Below, in pieces: positions 1 through 13,065 of a DNA stretch of 64,000 nucleotides. Within the stretch, counting starts at the first letter, position 1, and every line of letters starts with the position of its first letter. The notes beneath the pieces are model-generated. The model was not told where the DNA came from and made no database searches. It saw only the letters and a list, made by a program, of their open reading frames with translations. Source of the stretch: Platycnemis pennipes (Eukaryota > Arthropoda > Insecta > Odonata > Platycnemididae). The DNA is taken from positions 30,265,773 to 30,329,772 of the forward strand of contig OW121850.1 in assembly GCA_933228895.1 (NCBI GenBank), given 5' to 3'. The translations under genes were made by a program, and so were the position numbers.

Positions 1-1740
1 CTGTTATATTTTTCTCATTTTTATTTGCTTGCTATGAATCATATCTTGTTGCCTTGATTCTAAACAATGTGCCCAATACCCATCTTTGGCGAGACGTTAT
101 GGGGGTTGTACTCTCATTTTGTTGGGACAAATGACCTTTTGCGGGAAGTAACATTTCCAGACCTAGAATTGGAATTTAAAATGTACGTGATTGAGCAAAT
201 CATTCACAATTACAGTAGGAATGTTACTTTCTTTTAATCATTCCTCTTGTTTGTTTTAACGCTATATTTCCTGTATAATCGCCGAGTGTTTTCTTTCTTT
301 TTGCGGCGAACGTTCTGGCGGTGTTCCGCTTGGATAAAAATTTTTACTACGTTTTTTTGTATGACCTCGACACGGATACAATTACCGTTTGCTGAGGCGC
401 CATAGGGAGGCGAAGACTGAGCGGAGTGACGTGCCTAACAACATGAAATCGATGTAAAGTAGCATTTCAAGGAGATTTGTTTTTCGTCGCGAAAAATAAC
501 AAAAACATTTTACCTATCTGAAGTTTTTTCGGCGCTTTCCAGGAAATCTTGTCAAGATATTTTAATGCAACCTTCCTTTATTTTCATTCAAGCTTCCTGT
601 GATTAAAATGGATCATGATTACCAAATTATTTCAATTTTATCAATACATAACAAAGAGGGACTTGGGAAAAGAGAAGTTCGTGGGTGCAATAGAACTAGC
701 AATGACTATGTGTGAATGGGGGGCTAATATTACCCATTTTAATTTTGGGGTTGAAAAAAAAGAAATCTGACCTCTTCAAATCACTTTAAAGGCAATTGCA
801 AAACAATATGGCGAGTTCATAGATCTTCATCTTGCTAATCCAAGTGAGACGTTTTACCTGCTTGTGGATAAATACTAAAAAAAATCATTTGTGCAAGACC
901 CGGCTGTAGTTAGTCCAGTAACGAGAAGATGATAGGAACAGATTCCATCCTTGGCAAGAATACCGTGTTTCTTTTAGGAATAATGAGTACTAAAACTAAA
1001 CGGTGCGATTTTAAAATAGACGCTGGACCATTTAAAATACTAATCACGCTGCTATCACATATTATCATGCAGTAGTCTCTGATGGAACTCGTAACTGGTA
1101 AATAAAATTGACAACTTAAAACTACAATACTATCTCCAATATTTTCTGGACTTTTACCGATTCATCTTACAGTTACTTGCAAAAACTAAGTCACTGTGTC
1201 CTTGTGTTGGAGACTGGTATTCGTCACGCATGACTGCGCGTCAGCATGCCGCCAATTCTTGCATCCTGGCTGAAAAAATAACCTCGTCGCTGATATCCCG
1301 AGTATTTCGTTCGCCTCTGACGTTGGTTTCGGAATGTGAGCTCCTCGCGGCGACTGCACTTTCACAGTTTTTAGCGAGACCTTCCCGGAAAAATGGCAGA
1401 AAACCAGTTTCTCCGTGAGGACAATTTTTTCCTTCTCGCGCTTACATTAACTGGGACGTCGGCGTCATATCTTTGAGAAAAGGGAGGCCACTCTGATCGG
1501 CCAATGTTTTCCATCCGGCGCCTGGTTTGGTTCAAACACCGTGAAAACTCTGTTAACACTTTCCCTTATTCTTTCGCTAGACGCGCGTGATCTAGCTCTT
1601 GATACTCAACTATGTACGTTCATGTTTAATCCTCCGGTCATTAAAAAATGTCTTATGGATTTTCAAAATTAAAATGCAGCGGTGATATCTTAGCGGTATT
1701 TATATTCTAGGATGTGAACAGTAATTATGGCGGTTAGCCG
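1..1740. other. AT-rich non-coding DNA
   Basis: No ORF, repeat or RNA gene that I can support. A slightly GC-richer patch around 1210-1600 shows no splice-site or coding structure. Confidence 0.6.
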
Positions 1741-1812
1741 GCCACGTTAGTCATGTCGGTAGAGCACCAGTCGTACAATACAAAAGTCGTGGATTTGACC
1801 TTCGCCTTCGAC
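1741..1812 (+). repeat. tRNA-Lys-like relic (SINE head or tRNA pseudogene)
   Basis: The segment carries a box-A-like stretch (TAGTCATGTCGGTAGAGCA, close to the tRNA consensus TAGCTCAG-CGGTAGAGC). About 30 bases on is a box-B-like stretch (GTCGTGGATTTGACC, compare GTCGTGGGTTCGAGCC of tRNA-Lys). The acceptor stem does not close, so it is not a working tRNA. It is best read as an old tRNA-derived SINE head or tRNA pseudogene. No A-rich tail or target-site duplication is clear. Confidence 0.45.
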
Positions 1813-3470
1813 TTTTGTTTCTCTTATTGCTGAATTTCAGGTAATTCAATACGATACAATAAACCTGTTTGACCCACTAAAAGGTGAATTCTTAAACTAC
1901 TAATCAAAATACAAAACCAGCAATCACTAAATGAAGAAGTGTTATTTTTTTGTGTAATTATCCCATTAGTGTCCACGTTAATTGAGTGTGGTATAAATCC
2001 AGCTGATTGAAGTAGGTGCCTGAGAAGCAGAATGCAGCTTCCCTATGAGCAATGAATGTGACTGTTCCTACTCTGATAGGTAACCTTTCTTGCACCTACT
2101 TACTTTTGTGTCTTTACTCTGTTAACCTTTTTTGTTCCTATCACTTACTCTCCTTGTTATTTATATCAGCTCGCTCGCAGTTTCAATCAAGTTCAATTTC
2201 AATTTTGTTTTTAAAAAAATGACGAGCCCTTATCATATCTATCAATTTTATTTCAGTTCCATTTCAATCTCTTTCAAATTTCCCACCCAATATTTTTTGC
2301 CGCCATCAAGACTTCGATCTTTGATTCGCATCACTCACGTATATGGAACCCGAAGGATTGTATGATATCGGGAAAACCGTTACCTGAGCAAGACCCCACG
2401 ATTGTGAGGCGGCATAATGTCTGCAGGGGGGTGGGAAAGACTTTGAACCCGTCAGCGTTTGAGAAGCTCATTTCTGGGTGAAGGACACCGCGGTCGACCA
2501 ATACGCACACGATACCAGCACAAGCCGCCTGCTCGGGAAATAACGCCGAGCGGTCTCAGCGAAGTGGAAGATTTATCCCCGCGTCAAATGCGAGCCAGCA
2601 GCATCATTAATGTGGCGAGAATGGAAATGCGTAAAGGAATGCATGACGTTTCATATAAATTTTAATGGAGCGGTACGCTGTTGAATAGGCTTTCAACGCT
2701 TGGAGTGACAGTTGCCGATCAGAGATGACGGCTCGCGCAAAAGAAACCTTCAAAACCTTGCGATCGGCCATTATTTCCGCCATTAATTCCGCAGAGTGAA
2801 GTGTGACAGAAGGACATTGACGCAAAAACGTTGGGCAATTAATACCACCATTCTGACAAATCACCAAACTCAATAAGAGATTGCTCAATCTCGGGTATTT
2901 CAGTGAAGTCGCATTGTCTGGTACCATTTGTCGCATTCGAACGTAACAATCACGCAACGCCAGGTAAAATAACAATTTTAAAAGCCTGAAGGAGCACATT
3001 AGACACATTAAACTGTTATTCCTTAACTTCTACATTTAACAAACTTAATTTTTTTAGTTCGCTGTGTTATCACATTTACTCCTGCCTAATTGACCCAAGT
3101 TAAACTCCAGTCTGAAATATTTGAAATGTTTTATCCTGATATTCCTGAGATATTTGGGCATTGAGGGCCGGACTCTCCGCGCTTACCTTGATAATGATTG
3201 TTAAACAATCGAAACCTAGGTCGGTGGTAAAATAAATTTATGGAATCTTACCAAGTTATCATTCTATTTACTATTTACCATTGAGGCATACTTAGGGGTC
3301 GAGGAATTCGTGAGCGAAACTGATTAAAATCAAAATGTTGTGCTATTCCATGCGATTTTTGTTTCCCATCCTTCGTGCTATGATAATGGAGTCTTGATGT
3401 GAATATCGAGGCTTTTTTTTTAATGATATACGTGGAGTGGGAGAGTACAAAAATACATCTCCATATCAGT
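1813..3470. other. non-coding DNA, no supported feature
   Basis: AT-rich with a mildly GC-richer patch at about 2380-2600. The short ORFs show no recognisable protein. Confidence 0.5.
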
Positions 3471-3790
3471 CGTTGCATTTCATGGGCACCACCGATATGG
3501 GGCCAGCTGGAGAAATTTGGTGAATCCGCCCAAATCCGCGCACGATCGAGAGATGATCGAAATCGAGATATTCCCTCCCGCATCTCCGCTCGTTGCGCAC
3601 CTCGCCGACATCTGCGCGCTCACGCCCCCGTCCGGTTCGCGCGCCCGCGGTAGAGAGAGAGAGAGGCGAGGGTGGGCGGTATTGCTTCGGGGAGGGAGGT
3701 AGGCACGTGGGCGAGGGCATGGTACAGAAAGAGAGAGGGGAAAGAGGCCTCTTCTCCTTTTATTCCGGGACGAGCACATTTCCTTTCCGA
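3470..3790. other. CpG-rich island with GA repeat
   Basis: A GC- and CpG-rich patch centred on 3590-3740 with a short GA run (about 3653-3665), in AT-rich surroundings. ORFs overlap here in all frames, which reflects low stop density rather than coding. Such patches often mark promoters or first exons in invertebrates with sparse methylation, but no transcription start or splice site can be fixed. Confidence 0.4.
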
Positions 3791-4430
3791 GGAAAAAGCT
3801 TTACTGGATGGACGGAAATATCTGGTTTGTGCCTTTCTATTTCTATTATTAAAAAAAAACGAGGTATGTCCTTGATCTCTGTTATTCACCTGAAACTAGA
3901 AACCTACTAGCTAGAAGTAAACCATCCAATCTTAATTTACCTGCGCAGAGAACATCAATTTTACACAAAGCCTTTGTCTTCGATTCCACATTTATACAGA
4001 AATCAATGGGCGATGAAATAAGAACCGGTGGCGAAATTTGAATTATTCATGAGTGAATATTATAATTACTTACACAAAGTCTCCTAGTTTTCCGGGTCAA
4101 GGGTTACTAGTTAATCTAATGAAAGACCCAATAAGACTTGTGCAGTTGATGTACCGAAGAAACACTAGAATTTATTATAATTAGTTGTTTTTTGTAATGC
4201 GAACAGATGCCCTAAAATTTTCATTTAACACGTTTTAAAAGTTTTTCGAATGATATATTTTAGCAAAAACATTCAAAGTATTAATTGTAACTTGTAACCA
4301 CTCCCTAGTTGTCGTTTGATGTTCAAAACCTAATGTCGGTCAAGGCAACTTTGTTGTTTTTGTAGGTATTGTACTCAAAGCATCGAAATAATTTATTCCT
4401 TGCCGATGATCACGGGGAAGGTGTTTCGCA
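3791..4430. other. AT-rich non-coding DNA
   Basis: Nothing supported in this stretch. Confidence 0.55.
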
Positions 4431-4812
4431 CCGTGTGACGGAATATGAGCGACACGGGATTGGATCCGAGGCGTTTCTTCCCTTCCCTCCTCACCTTCCC
4501 GACTCCTCTTCATTTCACACTCTCTTCTCTTTTGCCTCCTCAGCCTCCTCCCACCTCATCTCCGGCTCATTCGGCTAGGTCAGGGCCGCCAAAGGACTCC
4601 CAACCCCTTTCGCTTTTTCATTCCTTATATGGATCGGCCAAAAGCCTTGCCAACCGAAGGAGTGAAAGGTTTCGGATAGGGAGGGGGGGAGGAAGTGCGT
4701 GTGTTGGGAGGGGGGGAATGCTCGCTCCCAAAACGGGACGGACCGAGAGTGGTCGAAATATTAATCCGGACGGATGGCGAGGCGCCACGAGTTATGCGGC
4801 AGGATGGCATCG
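4431..4812. other. GC-rich patch abutting the foldback element
   Basis: GC-rich DNA with G-runs (about 4680-4715) and CT-rich segments. It ends where the 87-bp inverted repeat starts at 4813. No convincing exon. Confidence 0.35.
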
Positions 4813-6046
4813 ATGCCTTTTAATGGTTTCCCTGTATTTGGTCTGCCTTTCCGGACCCTCAGGCATGTCACGATCCTTTGGAAAGCCATTCTCTGAAACA
4901 CGTGTTGTTCAATTATAAGCTGCGATCTCCAGATTAGGTCCTACTAACACACTAACTATTGAGAGAATTGGTTGATCTAGGGGTGTGCAATGTGAGTTCC
5001 CTCGTAAGTATTTTTGTACCGACTGAATACATGAATATCTACGAATACATGAGTACCTGTATGAGTACATGAGTGTCAGAATGAATTGCAGGGCATCTCA
5101 AATACCTGGTTAAATACGCTTGAATACGAGAACCTGGATACCTATGGGTGACTACCCGACTAACGCGACTAACACCGGAGCGTCTGTGAGAATGTCATCG
5201 TTTCCATACGATCGCTAGGGTATTCATGCCTCTCACATTGTTGTTAATTCCGTAAGTGGGTTGAGTAATAGGGATCCTAATGAAACCAGTGGAATACCAA
5301 GGTTTTATGGAGGTTATCGGGCAGTCGTTTGGGTATTTTCACCGATTATTTGTTCGTCTTCAAGCCTATTCAACCAGACAAACTATTATTCATCAGAGGC
5401 GCTCAAGTAGTCACCCATGTATTATATATGAGTACTCAAATACTCCTCGAGGTATATACACATATTCATCAGGTACCCACATGTTTTTACGAATTCCAGT
5501 AAATACTGAAATATCTATGATTTAATACAAACGATACGCTCTTACTATGACCCACTGGACTCCCTTTCTAAAAAACCTGTTAGCATTTGGCCTTTTATGA
5601 TTAAGATACACTACGTACTTATACTGTCACCAGTATGCATAGGTATATATGCCTAATATTTTAAAAGTTATTTTGAATATTTGAACATTTTGTTTATTTC
5701 CATCTAAAACAAATTTGTAAATTCTATTTATATAGCGTTTGAGAGGTAGGTAATTGATAACATAGCTCTCTTCAGGTAACGCTCGAGTGAATGTGAGATT
5801 TTCTGTAAGCGAATATTATGGATGAAATGCAAGTCGAAGTTGAAGCTAATATCGCTCTCGTTACTTCGTCGTATAAAATAAATGTACGAATGCTGGAAGG
5901 TTTGGAAGCGTGGTGGAGGGATTTTATTCCAAAAAAACATTGAGTCAAAATCAAACTTGGTTTCAGAGGATGGCTTTCCAAAGGATCGTGACATGCCTGG
6001 GGGTCCGGAAAGGCAGACCAAATACAGGGAAACCATTAAAAGGCAT
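4813..6046. mobile_element. 1.23-kb foldback/MITE-like element with 87-bp terminal inverted repeats
   Basis: Bases 4813-4899 match the reverse complement of 5960-6046 almost base for base; both begin ATGCCTTTTAATGG read inward. Weaker inverted similarity continues inside: GGGTGACTAC at about 5145-5154 against its complement near 5409-5418, with TGAGTAC/GAATAC-rich arms on both sides. No transposase ORF is present, so this looks like a non-autonomous foldback or MITE-like element. A clean target-site duplication is not obvious (AGGATG occurs near both ends but not adjacent), so the exact ends and superfamily are unresolved. Confidence 0.6.
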
Positions 6047-7067
6047 GAAGGATGAAAAAATTGCCGTTATTTGTGCATAACTTTAAGACAACCCTCTACG
6101 AGTTGAGTATTTTTGACCTCGAGCAAAATTTTAAATGAAGTTCTTTCCTAATTTTTCATTGTTCCTCTCACGTTCCCATTTTCTGACGAGCAATTTGAAA
6201 CAAAAAAAATACAGGGTTATGCAATGGGTTTTTCAATTATTTAGCCCATATCCTCCTCACTTTTTTCCGGGGTAGTGATTTTACATCAAGGAGGATCACA
6301 AAGCAGCCGATGTGGTGTTTTCTGCGTCTTGAACACAGTGTTAAACTTTCCGCTACCATGTTTGTGATCATGCTGAGCATTCACCCACGCACAAGCTCGT
6401 TCTAGCGTGTTTTGAGGTCATGAAGTCTGCTGCTCATTCATCACTACGAGGGCAGTTATGCGGTTGTTTTTCTCTTCACCTACGACTTGATGCCATGGAC
6501 TTACGCTTGACATAAGCGGAGAAATTACCAGGTGGTGTGAAACGTGCACGTGGTTATGGAGGAGATGAGGAAAGGAGACTGGATAGCTCGTGGGAAAGTA
6601 CTTTATTGAAAAGCGCATAGCCTTGATGATTTTCCAAGATAAGTCACACGCCAATATTTCTACAATGCAAGTTCAATGCATTCTCTTCTTGGATCGATCA
6701 AATTTAATCATGTTTTCATCCTTAAGTCACAATATCATTTTTCATTTTTTCTTGCATTATTTTTATCTTATGGTAATTTTACATCATTTCACAAAATTAC
6801 CTTCATTTCTTCATTTAAAATTTCATCCCCATCATCACTAAGACTTGATTAATACAAATCCTTTGCGTGTTATTTTCTCCACTGAACTCTTACTTTTACG
6901 GTGCTGTTAATTTTAAACGCATTAAACATTTTTGCTACTACATTGATAATATAATCAAATTACTCAAAAATCAACTCAGCTCTCTGACATGGTCAATAAG
7001 TTGGGTAAATTACGTATATGGTTATGTTTTGATTTTTATCCGTAGTAAATGTTGAATTATTTTAAGG
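6047..7067. other. AT-rich non-coding DNA
   Basis: No supported gene or repeat. Short ORFs only. Confidence 0.55.
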
Positions 7068-7206
7068 TATCACCTGAATTACTTATGCCGCTATCTTGTT
7101 TATATCTTATATTTACTTTTAACTTATATTTATATCTTATATTTACTTTTACGTTACCTTATTTATATCTTATATTTTCCTAAGCTATCACCTGAATTAT
7201 TTATGC
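7068..7206. repeat. small tandem repeat (about 30-bp unit) between 21-bp direct repeats
   Basis: A unit starting TTTATATCTTATATTTAC occurs at about 7099, 7129 and 7162, the last one partial. The block is flanked by two near-identical 21-base copies of TATCACCTGAATTA-TTATGC at 7068-7088 and 7186-7206. The arrangement suggests a local tandem duplication with an expanded core. Confidence 0.65.
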
Positions 7207-7231
7207 ATTGTCCTGAGTTTACAAGGATTCA

Positions 7232-7423
7232 CTTGTTGAGTATCGAGGGTAGGTCAGGAAACAGGAATGAAACTTCAAAACTTTGCCTACGTTTCGGGGT
7301 TTAATACGCCCCATCTTCAGGGTGATATGGAAAAAAATATATGAAGATACCAAAATTTTTGAAAGCGTAGGCAAGATTAGTAGTTTCATCCTGTTTCCTG
7401 ACCTACTCTCGATACTCAACAAG
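7232..7423. mobile_element. foldback of Penelope-like terminal repeats with a hammerhead-like core
   Basis: The left arm (7232-7292) and right arm (7365-7423) are diverged inverted copies of each other, with a loop of about 70 bases. On the minus strand, 7320-7291 reads CTGAAGA, then U plus a GGGG...CCCC hairpin, then GAAAC. This is the CUGANGA-stem II-GAAA core of a hammerhead ribozyme. The right arm holds a decayed copy of the motif. Penelope-like elements are known to carry hammerhead motifs in their terminal repeats and often leave inverted copies. Stems I and III could not be verified, so catalytic activity is not claimed. Confidence 0.5.
7291..7320 (-). ncRNA. hammerhead-ribozyme-like core motif
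   Basis: CTGAAGA and GAAAC flank a strong 4-bp G/C stem II with a short loop. One base (U) between CUGAAGA and the stem is unpaired, a feature shared by the other three hammerhead-like motifs in this window. The core is recognisable, but the three-helix fold needs a covariance-model test. Confidence 0.4.
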
Positions 7424-10400
7424 AGTTTCAGATTTAAGAGGTCGATAAACCATAATGTATGTACAAGGATTGTCAAGGATTTTTAGGGCTCACTTGGCGT
7501 TCAGGTGCTTCACTTGATGAGAAAACTCAAACTCTTATATCAAAGCATTTGAATTCAAGCAGGGTAAATTATCTGTGTTATGGGAAAATTACCGTAAATT
7601 TGACCGCATATTCAGGGTATGCAACACGTTTCAGCGCACTGTGTAATCAGGTTCCATGGTTTATTCATAACTAATCTGCGGGTGTTTATCTTTTTAAGTC
7701 ATCCTCTTCGCAGGGAGTGGAACCTAACATATTATTCCCCTTATATTTCGTCCCTTTATTGCGACGGTAACACAGTGAACTACAGTGAGGTGAAGAGCAG
7801 GTGAGAATCGTCCAGTCACCTGTCGGTCTTGACCGTTAATAATGAAATCGTTGTTAAGTAATTTAGCATCACTCTCCTAACGCCTCTCAGCTCCTTCTTC
7901 CTCGCAGTCAATCTTCCGAGCGTTTCAGTTGCGCAATACTTTATTTTTTTTTCGCTTTCCACTGCTGCGTCCCGAGGCGTTCTTAAGAGGGGAGGGGAGA
8001 CACAAACGCTCGCTTCGAGAGCCACTTGATTCAATGACCATGTGGCACTAATATTGAATGAATCGACGCGAATTGTGGTCGCATTACAGAAAGGATCGTT
8101 CTGTCTCGTAGCTTGCGAGGTAAAATTTATGTAATGGAGCAAGTTTGAAGCGTAATCGTACGCCAGGTCGATCATTTCTAAGGAAATTCCTATTCGCGAT
8201 GGCCATTTGCTCCTGCGTGTAGTTTACGACAGAATGGTTGCAAAATGGAATTGTTTTGCTTTCATTTCCCGTGAACCATAGATGTTTGGTTTGCATGTGG
8301 GTAATATCTCTCTCTCTCTCTTACAAGCTTGACTTAATCCACCGCGGCTATCCTCACAATTATTCCCCATATTGGGAAAACTGGGTCGCTAGCAATCCTT
8401 GGCTAAGCCAGCAGCTCTCGCGCAGTGAGTGTGTTTTCGATTACCGAGGTTAAGTTGAATTGACCGAAGTGAGTAATTTGTCGCTTTTTCGCTGACGGAC
8501 TTCTCATGGAATAAGTCCAGGGGCTTATATAATTACGTTAACTCAGATAATTGGCATGCTAATGCACTATTTCTTACGCAAGAGATTTGGAAACTCACCG
8601 TATTTTGCACCTTAAAGCCGATCGGGTGCCGTTTGAATCTACCTTTCGTCTAATTCGTTTATAAAATTGGCATTGCGATTGTTTTCATTCGTACTTACGG
8701 TTAATTATCAATGTGCGTTTGGTTTAGAGCTGTGTTGAGGGAACTTGTAGATTTTTCTTTATGGCGATCGAAGAAGTTTTCAGTTGGTTGGACTAAAGGA
8801 ATTCATAACATAAATTTGGTCTGATAATTGATTTGAAATTATTCGTGAATCAAAAGATGATCAACAGCTTTACAGTTGGGTTAAAAACTTCTATAGTACG
8901 GCGTCACAAGAAAGATGGTGGAAGTCTTATTTAGAGTAGATAGTCATAGTGAGGCAATATTTTGGGATCCGTGTTAGAGTGCTGTTCTCAGAATACTAAG
9001 GACATATTATTCTAACTTAATTGCTTAAAGCACCCATTTATCACAAAGGATCCATATTTTAACCCTCGATTGTTGAGTGTGCCTTAAAAAGGAAAGAGTT
9101 TTCGTTTCGTATTTGAGTTTTTCATTGAGTCAATAAAAGGAGAAGGATATCTGTCCCCTAAACAGTGGAATCTATGCATATTTCATAGGCATGCCTCTGA
9201 CCTTCTTCCTTTCTCGAAGAAGACGAAGCTCACAACTTTTCAGAGATGTAGTAGTTTTCGTTTATAACAGGTTTTCATTCGGTAGCACAAAAACAGCCCG
9301 GAGTGCTGCTCGGTTTGGATGCCTAGCGATACGTAATTGGCCTCGGTTCACTCACCAGCTGCGTGAAGAAATCTCCTTCGCTGAATTGTGCTGCATGCCG
9401 GGGGAACAAAATGAGGAGCGTAAAAACAGTGCAAAAATGCCGCCCGCGAATCACCGCTGGGCTAAATGATTCTCGCGTAAAAAATGAATCGTTATGGATG
9501 AATGATGCTTGAGTTATGACGGAGAGCTTTCTTACACTGACCCAATGTGGTTTTGAGGCACAGACGTATATCCAGAAAAAAAAGAGGATTAACTTGAAGG
9601 CGTCGAAGTTTATCCTTGATTTCTTGGTGAAAATCCTTTTCTCTTGCACTCATCATCTCTAGTTCTCCCTCTCGTCTGTCTTCACGGTTCCCATATTGAC
9701 ACCCATGTTTCCCCATCACAGTGTGAAACAATATTCCAAGTAATGTACCTGGCTTACATGTGGTGGTTTAAAAATTGGGTTGGCATTGTTTTAGCCAGTC
9801 TTTCGATCACACAGAGCAGCAAATTCTGTTATCAGAATTTTAAAAATAAATGCTTTCTACCACATGTGGTTGCGTAGGTAAAAGTTATCGACGTGTATAT
9901 AAGGTATATAACTGCATGAGGTATAGTATCAACATCATTGAAATCGGTCATTATATTAAAGATAGCATTGATGGAATTAGCGATTCGGTTGATTGATATA
10001 GGGAAGCGAGTTCAGCCAATTTACAACACAATTTCTCCGCATTTACTCTTCCGAAATGATTTTCTTGCTCATGTGCTATCTCTCGACAGAGAAAATGAGT
10101 GTAGATCAAGAGAGACGCGTAGAAAAATATTTTTTCCCCAAAACGACAAGAAAGAAATAAGCGTATGTGTTGCATTTACGCGATCAAAAATGCGATCTTT
10201 TTTATTCCATTAGTTTAGTACTTGAAGAAGTCGGTAATCTCAATTATTATGTATGTACCTAGTCTTTAGGAGAGTTCCTATGGGGGGTGCAAAACTAAAT
10301 GAATGTATGATATTGATAACTGTAATGACAGCATGAGAAAAGGATTCAGGATCCAGCCTCAGGAGTTCTGATGAGCTTGCCTTTGCCGCACTGAAGCTCC

Positions 10401-12160
10401 CCTCCCTCCCTTCCATCAGCCGCCGCTGTTCCTACAGCTTCAGTCCCAAGAATGGAAGGAGTACACAGCACAAAAAACAGCCGGGAGGTGGTCGGCTGAG
10501 AAGAAAGGGCGTAACGAATAATTATCTCTTCTTTTTCTCGCCTCCTTCCTCTCTTTTATAAGAGCATGAAGAATGGGATTTGTTTCCAGATCGGTCAAGG
10601 GAAGGCCGCGAGATTCCCGGAGATCGGGCGTGGTTTCCAAGAATGTTCGCACTCGAAGTAGCCTAAAGTGCCACGGAGGCTATTTAAAAGTGACCAGAAA
10701 ATAAATTAATCAAGGATGTGCCACACAGACACTTCGGAATATAGCTACTTAATTAAATTTTATGGCTTCTTTATTTCGTTATAAAACGCTAATGTAAGAG
10801 CATTATATAATAATAAGTATTGTTTGCAACCGTTACGGAGATCTACCTTGGAGCTTCTATTTGTCTCGTTGTTGTGATTCATTTCTGATTTTATTTGTAG
10901 ATGCCACGAAACCAGTAGGGTAATTAAAAGTTGTGTGGAAAATTGCAAAGTTCGGTCTTATTCTCAACTATGGAAAAATTCCAAAAAGTAAAGGCCGAGG
11001 TTGTTTTTATGACTGAACTATCTAGTTAAAAAATCATGACTTTTTATTTAAGTGTGACACATTTTGCTATATTACCCTAAGTAAGGTTATGTAGACCTTT
11101 AAATTGCATTCTTTTAGAATGATGGGAGGCATGAGGATCTGAAAGGAACATCGTGTGAAATCTAGGGGTCCTGGGAAGACTTAAATGCCCTTTTAGATCT
11201 ACCTTCACCAGTGTAAAACTAATAATGATAGCTATTGTATTGCATTCTAAATGAAAAATGGCCTAATCTTTCAATGTGGGACTCCTTAAGCAATAGGAAG
11301 TCCGGGACAAATTTTCTATTTCACATTTTAACATGTGGCACCAAATGAGATTCGCTTTAAATTTAAGATAAATTGTTGGTATGTACATTGTTATTGACAA
11401 TTTCGAATCAGACCCAAACGATATTGAATTTTCCCACTTAAAAATTGTAAAAACATACTTTGACGAAAAATAACTTTAACGTTATTATCGGCAAACAAAA
11501 TCTGTGTGCCAAGTTGTTTTTTTTATGGCTTTGTCCTCAGAAAAGGTCTACGTTGTATGTTTCATCGGAAGTTTGTAAAAAATCTTTGGTATATTGATTG
11601 AAACTGCTACGTTACCCATTCCATAATCGGCAGTGAACGAGAAGTAAATGCATGGCTAAGCTAGCTCTACAAATGACTTTCACATGGCACCGCCATTGCG
11701 ATCGAAAGACAAGAATTCCTTTCACAAAAACGACACCGATGCCCGTATTCGTTCTTTATATAGCTCCTTGTGCAAATTGGAAAAAAGATTCTCGCCACAG
11801 TAGAAATGAAGCGATACAAACGCTTGAGTACTCATTCTCTCTTGACACATTTTCAAACGCATAAATGGTCATTAAAGGGCTCTATAGGGGTAATAATTGT
11901 GTTCACGAGAATGGTTCGCGGTTGAAATGTTCTCAGTTGGAGTGGCCATTTAAACTTTCAATTTAACTCGAGTCGGAGGTGGCGTGCGCGCATGGTTAAA
12001 ACGATCGAAAAGTTAAGAGAGTGGATGGAAATGCGTTCTGGCTGTCATCTGAGGAGAGAGCTCGTGCTACCCGGAGAGAACTGCCTTCCAACGCGTCGGT
12101 AAACAAAAAATACAAAAAAAAACTTTAAATCGCCCAGTTTCACCTGCGGTGTAGTGGGAA
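7424..12160. other. AT-rich non-coding DNA
   Basis: About 4.7 kb with no supported gene. Short CT runs occur near 8308 and GC-richer patches near 7860-8060, 9190-9470 and 10340-10640. None has convincing splice-bounded coding potential. Confidence 0.5.
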
Positions 12161-13065
12161 GCGAATCGTTTCTATTCTCCTCCGACGTCGTGCGCATAAC
12201 AAGAGACCAAGTCCGTGCCGTTTTGGGAAAGGTGCGGAGGAAGACATAGGCATACGAGAGAGGAGGCGCGCTATTTCGCGATCGCGGATGCATCCTGTAG
12301 ACGTAAAATGGATTCCCGGTCGCCAGGAATGTCCCCGCGGGGTCTTAAAATTGTCCTCTTCCCACGTGACGTACGATTCGGCCATTCCCTTGGGCGTGGG
12401 TGGTGGAGGAGATGGCCCGTCGCATCGGCGATCTTGTCGACGTCGAAAACTCTGAACAGCTGGCGCAGGAGATCGTCGAGTTCCCTCGAGTCAGTGCAGG
12501 GGGAGGGACGCGTCGGATCGGATATATTAGCATGTTCAGTCCCCTCCCTCTTTTCGCCGCCGTGTCCTTGAGTCCTCTTTCTCCTCCCTCTACCCTCTCT
12601 CTTATTTTTTCCTCTGCTCGATGCCGTGGGTGTCTTCGCCTTAGCTCTGCCCACTTTGAAGCAAGCCTCCGGCAGCAGTGGCATCCTCCTCAGCCAACCG
12701 GCCAACTCCCCAGCGGCCGCGCGCATCGGCTCGCCGGCACGGCAAACACAGCACTCCCTTCCTCCCTCCCTCCTCGTGTGGAAAATATACGCAGGACGAT
12801 GTCTTTTCGCAACCGCCGCCGCGCCTTCGGATGAGATGTGTGGACATTTAGCGCTCAGCCGCGCGCGCGCGCAGCGTGAGCGCACTTGTCCGCGCTCCAT
12901 CTACGTCTTCTCGTTTCGCTTTTTCGAGTTGAACCGGAGAGACTTTTCAAGGTCTTTTCCTCTCAGCGCGATGAGAACGGTGGGCAATGCGATGGGAGAA
13001 GAGTGGACAGAATTGTTCACGATGACGGAAGTCGATAACTCATGGAATTGACTTTGTTTCCGTCG
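12160..13065. other. CpG-rich island, possible promoter/first exon
   Basis: The strongest CpG-rich block outside the main gene, with GCGCGC runs near 12861-12872. Frames are open on both strands (209 codons on the minus strand at 12271-12900, 144 on the plus strand), as expected when stop codons are rare. GC-rich third positions occur in both directions, so coding cannot be assigned. The best guess is a promoter or 5' exon of an undetermined transcript. Confidence 0.4.

Noticed and set aside
12271..12900. 209-codon minus-strand ORF in a CpG-rich block
   Set aside because: All frames on both strands are open here because stops are rare in GC-rich DNA. No domain, and no splice sites that favour one frame.
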